DNA of 64,000 nucleotides, taken from Scatosoma sp045643825. Lineage in GTDB: Bacteria > Bacillota > Clostridia > Christensenellales > Borkfalkiaceae. Position 1 is the stretch's first letter, and every line of letters begins with the position of its first letter. Location: assembly GCA_045643825.1 (NCBI GenBank), contig JAZRFV010000084.1, positions 1-64,000 on the forward strand. Reading direction: 5' to 3'. The notes under the pieces are model-generated. The model ran no database searches, was not told the origin of the DNA, and was given only the letters and a program-made list of their open reading frames with translations. Positions 26,703 to 33,496 of this stretch are shown one piece after another. The position numbers and the translations under genes are program-made.

Positions 26703-26960
26703 TTGTGGGAATATATTGAGGAAAGAGTGCTTAAATGTGCGGAATATATCGTGTCGACGGGGGCAACCGTTCGTGCGTGTTCCGCACATTTTTCTATTAG
26801 TAAATCAACGGTACATAAAGACGTTTCCGAGCGTTTAAGGTATATCGATCAAGACTTATACGAGCGCGTAAGACGAGTGTTGGAGTTTAATTTAAGCGAA
26901 CGACATTTGCGTGGCGGTATTGCAACGCGAGAAAAATACGAGGCGGAACGGTGTAAATAA
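26703..26960 (+). CDS. spoIIID: Sporulation transcriptional regulator SpoIIID
   Basis: An 85-residue DNA-binding protein, the mother-cell switch regulator that works with sigma-E. It keeps 'YIEERVLKCAEYI', a helix-turn-helix with 'FSISKSTVHKDVSERL', and the basic C-terminal 'RHLRGGIATREKY' seen in Bacillus SpoIIID. The start is TTG 26703: GGAGG at 26690-26694 sits 8 bases before it and the protein aligns with the family from this point. The ribosome site lies in a possible hairpin. It is followed by a strong terminator. Presence of this gene implies a sporulation programme or its recent loss. Confidence 0.93.
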   Translation: MWEYIEERVLKCAEYIVSTGATVRACSAHFSISKSTVHKDVSERLRYIDQDLYERVRRVLEFNLSERHLRGGIATREKYEAERCK

Positions 26961-26963
26961 GTT

Positions 26964-26989
26964 TGCGGGAGTGTTACTCCCGTTTTTTT
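26964..26989 (+). terminator. Terminator after spoIIID
   Basis: CGGGAGT-GTT-ACTCCCG stem-loop followed by seven T. Confidence 0.92.
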
Positions 26990-27024
26990 ATGGAAATAAT
27001 ATTTTACAAAATGTAAAAATAGGG

Positions 27025-27053
27025 TTTACATTTTGAACAATATTTGCTATAAT
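27025..27053 (+). promoter_or_regulatory. Sigma-A promoter with upstream dyad for the DUF1934-rho cluster
   Basis: TTTACA (27025-27030), 17-base spacer, extended -10 TGC-TATAAT (27048-27053). A dyad TTTTACA-AAA-TGTAAAA lies immediately upstream (27002-27018) and could be an operator. Confidence 0.7.
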
Positions 27054-27081
27054 AGATAAAAAAGTAGAAAAATGTCGAAAT

Positions 27082-27468
27082 ATGATGAAAAAATGTAGGG
27101 TTACAATTACAACCGTCGTGGATGGGCACGAGAATGCGATTACACGCGAAGGAGAGATGGAGCTTGCGCTGACCTCGTCAACGCTTATTTACCGTGAGGA
27201 AAATGCGGCGACTCGTATTCGTTTGGATGGAGAGTGCGCGGATATTGAGCGTGTGGGGGATTATACCATGAAATTGCACCTCGTGTCAGGTGAGCTGACG
27301 GAAGGGGAGATTGGGCTTGGTGGTTCGTCGGGTCCGATACACTCGCTTACTCATCGTGTTCAATATTCGACAACGGAACAATCCTTACTCTTGTCCCTTC
27401 GATACGATTTGATTATTTCAGGTGAAGTGCAAAAAATGCAAATTCGCTTAAATGCAAGACACTTATAA
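27082..27468 (+). CDS. DUF1934 (YwiB-like) beta-barrel protein
   Basis: A 128-residue protein matching the DUF1934/YwiB type: a lipocalin-like small barrel with an N-terminal 'VTITTVVDG' strand, 'LTSSTLIYREE' and a late 'LRYDLIISGEVQKMQIRL' pair of strands. Molecular function is not known. Two ATG codons (27082, 27085) open the frame and no clear ribosome site precedes them. It is transcribed from the TATAAT promoter about 30 bases upstream and followed 10 bases later by a metallo-hydrolase gene. Confidence 0.7.
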   Translation: MMKKCRVTITTVVDGHENAITREGEMELALTSSTLIYREENAATRIRLDGECADIERVGDYTMKLHLVSGELTEGEIGLGGSSGPIHSLTHRVQYSTTEQSLLLSLRYDLIISGEVQKMQIRLNARHL

Positions 27469-27478
27469 GAGGTATATG

Positions 27479-28132
27479 ATGAAGATAACCTATCTTGGGC
27501 ATTCCTGCTTTTTGTTTGAAAGTGATGCAGGGGTAAAATTAATCACCGATCCGTACACGGGGGTGGGATATGAACTGCCGAAAGGCTTGGAGGCGGACAT
27601 TGTTTTGACCAGCCATGGGCATTTTGATCACAATTACGTTCAGGCGATTGGCGGAACGCCTGCGGTACTTGATAAAGCAGGGAAATACAGCGTTTGCAGT
27701 ATTGATGTGGAAGGAATTAACTCCTGGCACGATAACGAGAAGGGGGCTTTGCGTGGGAATAACGTAATTTTCACCTTTACGATAGACGGGATAATCTTTT
27801 GTCACTTCGGCGACTTTGGTGAGGCGGATAACGAGGTGCTTCTTCGTGGTATTTCCGCTGATGTATGGCTGATACCTGTTGGTGGTAGATATACGATTGA
27901 TTCGATGCAAGCGCTTGCCTATATGAAGAAATTTTCACCCAAAATGGTGATTCCGATGCATTATTTACCTTCCGATGGGGTTTTGGATATTGCGCCGATA
28001 GACTGTTTCTTGGGAAAAGTTGCTCCCGAGCGGGTAATACATTTCCAAAATGGTATATACTTCTTGGATAAAGCCGTTTTAGAAGGAAATACGGATAAAA
28101 TAATTTTTATGGAGCGTTGTAATTATGCTTGA
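27479..28132 (+). CDS. Metal-dependent hydrolase, metallo-beta-lactamase fold (UPF0173-like)
   Basis: A 217-residue cytoplasmic hydrolase. The zinc site motif is 'TSHGHFDHNY' (H-x-H-x-D-H), with a further ligand region 'FCHFGDFGE' and the late 'IPMHY'. It opens with 'MKITYLGHSCF', typical of the UPF0173/UlaG-like group. Substrate unknown. AGAGG at 27468-27472 favours ATG 27479 over the adjacent ATG 27476. The gene overlaps the following rho-like gene by 8 bases. Confidence 0.85.
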   Translation: MKITYLGHSCFLFESDAGVKLITDPYTGVGYELPKGLEADIVLTSHGHFDHNYVQAIGGTPAVLDKAGKYSVCSIDVEGINSWHDNEKGALRGNNVIFTFTIDGIIFCHFGDFGEADNEVLLRGISADVWLIPVGGRYTIDSMQALAYMKKFSPKMVIPMHYLPSDGVLDIAPIDCFLGKVAPERVIHFQNGIYFLDKAVLEGNTDKIIFMERCNYA

Positions 28133-29612
28133 AAATTTGATAGAGTTCAAATTTAAATGCAGAGTATTTTTAAACGATTTTGCGTTGGGTTCTTTGCGCA
28201 CTTACGCTCGCTCTATTGGGGTGAGCAATCCGACGAAGGATAAAAAGAAGAACGTTTTAATTGAGGATATTATCGCCGTATTGACGGAGGAAACGTTACC
28301 ACAATCCCCCTCCTCACGTGGTGCGCCTGTAAAAAGTGATTTTATCGATCCAAAAATTGTAGAAGGAATTAAAAAGATCCGCAAAGAACACATTAAATTG
28401 GGTAGCGCGGAGGATTTTCAAGAACGGTGCAAAGAATTGGAAGAAAATCCTTTGAGTTTTAAGCTTGGTGAGGATAAAGGCGCAGAAGGGCGTTATGAGA
28501 ACGTTGACGGTATTTATTTTGGGCAAATGGAAACGATCAACGGTGTCTCAATTTTATTTTCCTTGTCGGATGGCGCTTCAAACTTAAAGATTGTCGTTGA
28601 TAATGCGTTTATTAAAAAATACGATTTGCGTGATGGCGACGTAATTACTTGTCGTGTAAAAAGCCAGCAAAATCTTTGGATTACCAGCGAGATTTTGGAT
28701 ATTAATGGCGTAGCGACAGAGAAATTCACACGCGCTAATTTTGATGCGGGTAGAATTTGCTATCCATATCAGCGCATTTCTTTTTGTGAAAGAAAAGTAC
28801 GCAATTCGTTAATTGCAAAGATGTTAGAGTGGTTGGTTGTGGTTGCAAAGGGACAACGCGGATTGATCGTTGCACCTCCAAAAACAGGTAAAACCCATTT
28901 ATTGACGGAGATGGCGAGTGCCGCGAGGAAGGCGGATAAAAATATTACCGTAATCTCCTTGTTGATTGATCAACCGATGGAAGCGGTTTCTTTGTATAGG
29001 GAATTGTCAGGGTGTAAAGATTTGCTTTACACGACCTACGAGGATTCGCCCGAAAGACAGATGTTTGTGGCGGAGCTTGCCTTGAAACGCGCAAAACGTT
29101 ACGTAGAAACGGGCAAAGACGTGCTCTTGTTGGTGGATTCGTTCAACTCTTTGTGTCGTGCGTTTAACGAAACGGATGAGTCACTTGGTGGTAAAACGCT
29201 TGCTTGTGGGTTAGAGAGTAAGACGATACAATATTTGAAACGCTATTTTGGCACGGCAAAATGCATAGATAGGGTAGGATCGCTTACAATAATCGGTACG
29301 TTATCCATTAATACGGGAAACCCTGCGGATGATTTGCTTCGCGCTGAACTTGCCCTCGTATCCAATTTGGAAATTGTTTTAAGTGAAGACCTGGCGAAAC
29401 GTAGAATTTATCCAGCTATTGATTTGCTTGAGACGAAGGGCAAACGCACCTCAATGGTATCGGGGATATATGAGGAATATACAAACGATGTAATCCGTAA
29501 CGAGTATTTGTCTCAACATACGATCGAGGACTTGCACGAGGTGCTTTTGGACTCGAATACCTTTAAGGAGATGGAAACGAAAATTTTCAAACAATTAGAT
29601 AAGAAAAAATAG
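28125..29612 (+). CDS. rho: Rho-type transcription termination factor, diverged
   Basis: A 495-residue RecA-fold hexameric helicase relative. Residues 15-55 match the Rho N-terminal helical domain ('LGSLRTYARSIGV'), about 125-200 the OB-fold RNA site, and the rest the ATPase: Walker A 'APPKTGKT' (250-257), Walker B 'VLLLVDSFNSLCRAFN', 'GSLTIIGTLSINTG', 'KRRIYPAIDLL'. Key positions differ from E. coli Rho: LLIDERPEEV becomes 'LLIDQPMEAV', so catalytic Glu211 and Arg212 correspond to Gln283 and Pro284. The R-loop 'DTGSKMDE' becomes 'NTGNPADD', and 'FKGTGN' becomes 'LALVSN'. It may be a slow or repurposed Rho. It overlaps the upstream hydrolase gene. Confidence 0.85.
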   Translation: MLENLIEFKFKCRVFLNDFALGSLRTYARSIGVSNPTKDKKKNVLIEDIIAVLTEETLPQSPSSRGAPVKSDFIDPKIVEGIKKIRKEHIKLGSAEDFQERCKELEENPLSFKLGEDKGAEGRYENVDGIYFGQMETINGVSILFSLSDGASNLKIVVDNAFIKKYDLRDGDVITCRVKSQQNLWITSEILDINGVATEKFTRANFDAGRICYPYQRISFCERKVRNSLIAKMLEWLVVVAKGQRGLIVAPPKTGKTHLLTEMASAARKADKNITVISLLIDQPMEAVSLYRELSGCKDLLYTTYEDSPERQMFVAELALKRAKRYVETGKDVLLLVDSFNSLCRAFNETDESLGGKTLACGLESKTIQYLKRYFGTAKCIDRVGSLTIIGTLSINTGNPADDLLRAELALVSNLEIVLSEDLAKRRIYPAIDLLETKGKRTSMVSGIYEEYTNDVIRNEYLSQHTIEDLHEVLLDSNTFKEMETKIFKQLDKKK

Positions 29613-29620
29613 TAAAAAAT

Positions 29621-29657
29621 ATGGGGTAAAAACGGTTGTTTTTGCCTCATTTTTTTG
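29621..29657 (+). terminator. Terminator after rho
   Basis: ATGGGGTAAAAAC / GTTTTTGCCTCAT stem with a GGTT loop followed by seven T. Confidence 0.88.
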
Positions 29658-29951
29658 TCGAAAAGTATAAATAAATTGAAAGTATATTATTTTTCAATAG
29701 GTAAAGTGTCAAAAAAGACTTGACCTGCTTAATTTTAAAGCCTTTTTTCAATGTGGATAAAGTGCCCAGGTATAAGTTTTTCCTATACCTCATATTGCTT
29801 TCAGTTGCTTGACTTTAACACAATATATGGTATAATAGTATGGCGTTAAATGAGTATTGTACACAATATATTGTGTTTTGTTGTGATCGTTGCACACAAT
29901 TGGTTGTTGTATGTTCATATAATTACAGAAGAAGAATGGGGTGTGTGTGCT
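29658..29951 (+). promoter_or_regulatory. nrdD control region: DnaA box, promoter, two NrdR boxes
   Basis: The rho-nrdD gap (about 340 bases including the rho terminator) holds, in order: a perfect DnaA box in reverse (TGTGGATAA, 29752-29760); an inverted repeat AGGTATA/TATACCT (29768-29790) of unknown role; promoter TTGACT (29809-29814), 16-base spacer, TATAAT (29831-29836); NrdR-box-like ACACAATATATGGTAT (29818-29833) within the promoter; and a perfect NrdR palindrome ACACAATATATTGTGT (29861-29876). The boxes are 43 bases apart, about four helical turns. Repression by NrdR is known for such pairs; DnaA control is inference. Confidence 0.8.
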
Positions 29952-32132
29952 ATGAAAGAAATGAAAATTATTAAAAGAAGCGGCGAAGAAGTTGTCTTTG
30001 ATAAGGAGAAAATAGCAGGCGCATTGAGAAAAGCAAATAAGGAAGTGGCGGAACGTGACCGTATTTCTGAAGGTGCTTTAAATGCGATTGTAGACGTTGT
30101 TACGGAACAATGTTCAACGCTTGGCAGATCTCCACACGTAGAAGAAATTCAAGACATGGTGGAAAACCGCTTGATGGCAACGCTTTGCTTTGCGTTGGCT
30201 CGTAAATACATTACCTATCGTTATAACCGTGCGTTAATCCGTAAAGCCAACACGACCGACGCACAAATTTTGTCGTTGATTGAATGTAATAACGAAGAGG
30301 TTAAACAAGAAAATTCCAATAAAAATCCTACGGTAAACAGCGTTCAGCGTGACTATATGGCAGGTGAGGTTTCCAAAGACCTTACCCGTCGTATCTTGTT
30401 GCCTGGTGACATCGTGGCGGCGCACGAAAAGGGGTTAATTCACTTCCACGACGCTGACTATTTCGCGCAGCATATGCACAACTGCGATTTGGTAAATTTG
30501 GAAGATATGTTGCAAAATGGTACGGTTATTTCGGGTACGTTGATTGAAAGACCGCACAGTTTTTCTACGGCGTGCAACATTGCTACGCAAATCATCGCGC
30601 AGGTGGCATCCAACCAATACGGCGGTCAAAGTATTTCCTTGACGCATTTGGCTCCTTTCGTAGAGGTAAGCCGTCAAAAGATTCGCAAAGAAGTAGCGGA
30701 AGAGCTTGCTGGTTTAAATGTAACGGAAGAACGCATTGCGGAAATGGCTGAAAAGCGTTTGCGCGATGAAATAAAAAGAGGTATCCAAACCATTCAGTAT
30801 CAGGTGGTAACTCTCTTGACAACGAATGGACAAGCGCCTTTCGTAACAGTATTTATGTACTTGAATGAAGCTCGTAACGAGAGCGAGAAGGCTGACCTTG
30901 CAATGATTATTGAGGAAACCCTTCGTCAGCGTATGAAAGGTGTTAAAAATGAGGCTGGTGTTTGGATTACTCCTGCTTTCCCCAAACTCATTTACGTGTT
31001 AGAACCTGACAATATTTCCGAAGAACAGCCTTACTGGTATCTTACCGAGCTCGCGGCAAAATGTACCGCAAAGCGTATGGTTCCCGACTATATTTCCGAA
31101 AAGAAAATGTTGGAATTCAAGGTGGATAAAAACGGCGAAGGCCATTGCTATACCTGCATGGGTTGCCGTAGTTTCTTGACACCTTACGTGGACGAAGAAG
31201 GCAAGCCTAAATATTACGGTAGATTCAACCAAGGCGTGGTTACCATTAACCTTGTAGATGTTGCTCTTTCTTCGGGTAAGAATGAGGAGAAATTCTGGCA
31301 AATTTTCGACGAGCGTTTGGATATTTGCTATCGCGCGTTGATGGAACGTCACAACCGTTTGAAGGGTACGTTATCCGATGCGGCGCCTATCCTTTGGCAG
31401 TATGGCGCACTTGCACGTTTGAAAAAGGGTGAAACGATTGATAAATTGCTTTTCGGCGGTTATTCTACGATTTCCCTTGGTTATGCTGGGTTATACGAAT
31501 GCGTAAAATACATGACGGATAAATCGCATACGGACGATGCGGCGAAGCCTTTTGCCTTGGCGGTTATGAAGCATATGAACGACCGTTGTAAGGAATGGAA
31601 GGCGAAGCATAATATCGACTTCTCTTTGTATGGTACGCCACTTGAAAGTACGACCTACAAATTCTCGAAATGCTTACAACAACGCTTTGGTATCATCCCT
31701 GGTGTTACGGATAAGAGTTATATTACCAACAGCTACCACGTACACGTATCCGAAGAAATCGATGCGTTTACGAAGTTGAAATTTGAGAGTGAATTCCAAC
31801 AGCTTTCGCCTGGTGGCGCAATCTCCTATGTGGAGGTTCCCAATATGCAGGACAATATTCCCGCAGTACTTTCCGTAATGAAATTTATTTACGAAAATAT
31901 CATGTATGCGGAATTGAACACGAAGAGCGACTACTGTCAGGAATGTGGTTATGATGGTGAAATTCAGGTTATCCACGACGACTCGGGGAAACTGATTTGG
32001 GAATGTCCTCATTGCCATAACCGTGATCAAGCGAAGATGAACGTTGCAAGACGCACCTGCGGCTACATCGGTACGCAATATTGGAACCAGGGCAGAACGC
32101 AAGAAATTAAAGACCGCGTTCTTCACTTGTAA
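29952..32132 (+). CDS. nrdD: Anaerobic ribonucleoside-triphosphate reductase (class III)
   Basis: A 726-residue glycyl-radical enzyme that makes deoxynucleotides without oxygen. It has an N-terminal ATP-cone (about residues 3-95, 'IIKRSGEEVVFD'), the large barrel domain, a C-terminal zinc site of two Cys pairs ('CQECGYDG', 'CPHCHN') and the radical motif 'RTCGYIG' about 20 residues from the end. ATG 29952 is chosen over an upstream in-frame ATG (29850) because that extension would cover the NrdR site and does not align with the family. Its stop overlaps the nrdG start by one base (TAATG). Confidence 0.96.
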   Translation: MKEMKIIKRSGEEVVFDKEKIAGALRKANKEVAERDRISEGALNAIVDVVTEQCSTLGRSPHVEEIQDMVENRLMATLCFALARKYITYRYNRALIRKANTTDAQILSLIECNNEEVKQENSNKNPTVNSVQRDYMAGEVSKDLTRRILLPGDIVAAHEKGLIHFHDADYFAQHMHNCDLVNLEDMLQNGTVISGTLIERPHSFSTACNIATQIIAQVASNQYGGQSISLTHLAPFVEVSRQKIRKEVAEELAGLNVTEERIAEMAEKRLRDEIKRGIQTIQYQVVTLLTTNGQAPFVTVFMYLNEARNESEKADLAMIIEETLRQRMKGVKNEAGVWITPAFPKLIYVLEPDNISEEQPYWYLTELAAKCTAKRMVPDYISEKKMLEFKVDKNGEGHCYTCMGCRSFLTPYVDEEGKPKYYGRFNQGVVTINLVDVALSSGKNEEKFWQIFDERLDICYRALMERHNRLKGTLSDAAPILWQYGALARLKKGETIDKLLFGGYSTISLGYAGLYECVKYMTDKSHTDDAAKPFALAVMKHMNDRCKEWKAKHNIDFSLYGTPLESTTYKFSKCLQQRFGIIPGVTDKSYITNSYHVHVSEEIDAFTKLKFESEFQQLSPGGAISYVEVPNMQDNIPAVLSVMKFIYENIMYAELNTKSDYCQECGYDGEIQVIHDDSGKLIWECPHCHNRDQAKMNVARRTCGYIGTQYWNQGRTQEIKDRVLHL

Positions 32133-32659
32133 TGAACTACGCAACGATTAAATGGACGGACATCGCCAACGGAGAAGGGGTGCGCATTTCCCTTTTCGTG
32201 TCGGGGTGTACGCATCGCTGTAAAAATTGCTTTAACGAGGTTGCGTGGGATTTTACTTACGGGAGTCCCTTTGATGAAACGGTAGAAAATCAAATTTTAA
32301 GCGAGCTTTCATCCGATTATATCGCAGGCATTTCCTTGCTCGGTGGCGAGCCGTTAGAACCGTTAAACCAAAAGGCATTGCTGCCGTTTTTACAAAAGGT
32401 AAAGGCGCAATATCCCCATAAGACTATTTGGTGTTATACGGGTTACGTTTTTGATGAAACCACGGGTGAACTTCGCGAAAATAACAAGAATACGGAGTGC
32501 ACCAAGGAATTGATTTCCCTTTGCGACGTGCTTGTGGATGGGGCGTATATTGAGGAATTGAAGGATATTCGTTTAAAATTCCGAGGCTCTGCGAATCAGC
32601 GTGTGATTGACGTTCAAAAAACCTTGGATAAGGGCGAATGTGTCTTATATTTAGAGTAA
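32132..32659 (+). CDS. nrdG: Anaerobic ribonucleotide reductase-activating protein
   Basis: A 175-residue radical-SAM activase that installs the glycyl radical on NrdD. The [4Fe-4S]/SAM motif is 'CTHRCKNC' near residue 25, with the early 'DIANGEGVRISLFVSGC' typical of NrdG and the SAM-contact 'LLGGEPL'. Start and stop overlap with nrdD (one shared base) ensures coupled synthesis. A strong terminator follows. Confidence 0.96.
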   Translation: MNYATIKWTDIANGEGVRISLFVSGCTHRCKNCFNEVAWDFTYGSPFDETVENQILSELSSDYIAGISLLGGEPLEPLNQKALLPFLQKVKAQYPHKTIWCYTGYVFDETTGELRENNKNTECTKELISLCDVLVDGAYIEELKDIRLKFRGSANQRVIDVQKTLDKGECVLYLE

Positions 32660-32668
32660 TAGTGGATA

Positions 32669-32712
32669 AAAACTGCCGCATACGATAAGGTATGTCGGCA
32701 GTTTTCTTTTCT
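32669..32712 (+). terminator. nrdDG terminator, overlapping the next gene's start codon
   Basis: AAAACTGCCG/CGGCAGTTTT plus CATAC/GTATG arms around GATAAG, then TTTTCTTTT. The ATG at 32692 lies in the 3' arm. Confidence 0.85.
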
Positions 32713-33372
32713 AAAAGGCGTTGGTTCTATATTGCCTGTTGTCAGCTTTTGGCAGGCTTTTTTATTATTTGTACGTGTTATGCGGTGGTGATAAGGCGCG
32801 CCAGCGTTGTATGGGTTGGAAAAAGTTTTTACTTTCTTATCTCCGAGGAGGCACATATCGAAGTAGGCGCGTATGAATCGCGCCTGGATGGTGGCGCGGG
32901 GTATCTATTGGAATATGAGGGGCACGAATACATCGCTTGGTCGGTTTATCTTAAAGAAGAGGATGGGGCGACTGTGCAGGCAAATATTGGCGAGCCGACG
33001 AAACTTATTAAACGAGATGTTTCGCATTTATACTTTAAGACGTTGTCGGATAAAAAGCGAAAACGTACCATTCAAAGCGCATTAAGTACCTTGTATGGTT
33101 GTATAGACGTTCTATCGCAAACGATATCAAGGCTTGATCAAGGCTTCACGCAGGAGGATATTAGGCATATTCTTGCAACTCTACAAAAGCAGGTTTCTTA
33201 TTTGGGTAAGAGTAATCAAGATTCGTATCCGCAATTTTTTAGGGTGTGTGCAGGTGTGCAAACGTCACTTGAAGAAATTATGAATAACACAATATACAGC
33301 AGGGATTTACGATATCTGTTGTGTGGGATATGTGATGCGTATATCCGCTTGGCTGCAAAATACGCATTATGA
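32692..33372 (+). CDS. Membrane-anchored SPOR-like protein of unknown function
   Basis: A 226-residue protein with a short basic N-terminus, one transmembrane helix (about residues 11-34) and an external region with 'FYFLISEEAHIEVGAYESRL...AGYLLEYEGHEYIAWSVYL', which resembles a SPOR peptidoglycan-binding fold ('VGAF...A..L...GY'). The C-terminal half is helical and not recognised. The start is doubtful: ATG 32692 sits inside the nrdDG terminator with only AAGG just before it, but no better in-frame start would keep the membrane helix. A role at the cell envelope or septum is inference. Confidence 0.55.
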   Translation: MSAVFFSKRRWFYIACCQLLAGFFIICTCYAVVIRRASVVWVGKSFYFLISEEAHIEVGAYESRLDGGAGYLLEYEGHEYIAWSVYLKEEDGATVQANIGEPTKLIKRDVSHLYFKTLSDKKRKRTIQSALSTLYGCIDVLSQTISRLDQGFTQEDIRHILATLQKQVSYLGKSNQDSYPQFFRVCAGVQTSLEEIMNNTIYSRDLRYLLCGICDAYIRLAAKYAL

Positions 33373-33394
33373 ATAAGTTATTTTACAGAAATAC

Positions 33395-33423
33395 TTGATA
33401 TTTTGCGATTTTTTTTGTATAAT
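33395..33423 (+). promoter_or_regulatory. Sigma-A promoter for the ABC exporter
   Basis: TTGATA (33395-33400), 17-base spacer, TATAAT (33418-33423). Confidence 0.75.
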
Positions 33424-33437
33424 GATTGTATAATCCA

Positions 33438-33462
33438 CCCAAGGGACTTAAAATCCCTTGGG
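33438..33462 (+). other. Leader stem-loop upstream of the ABC exporter
   Basis: CCCAAGGGA / TCCCTTGGG, 9-bp perfect arms with a 7-base loop just after the promoter; no T-run, so it would be a 5' mRNA structure (stability or control) rather than a terminator. Confidence 0.6.
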
Positions 33463-33496
33463 GAGAGAATGTAAATATTTTGGTGAAATTATACTT

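Noticed and set aside
29850..29951. N-terminal extension of NrdD from ATG 29850
   Set aside because: The extension covers the NrdR palindrome, has no family similarity, and ATG 29952 starts exactly where the ATP-cone begins.
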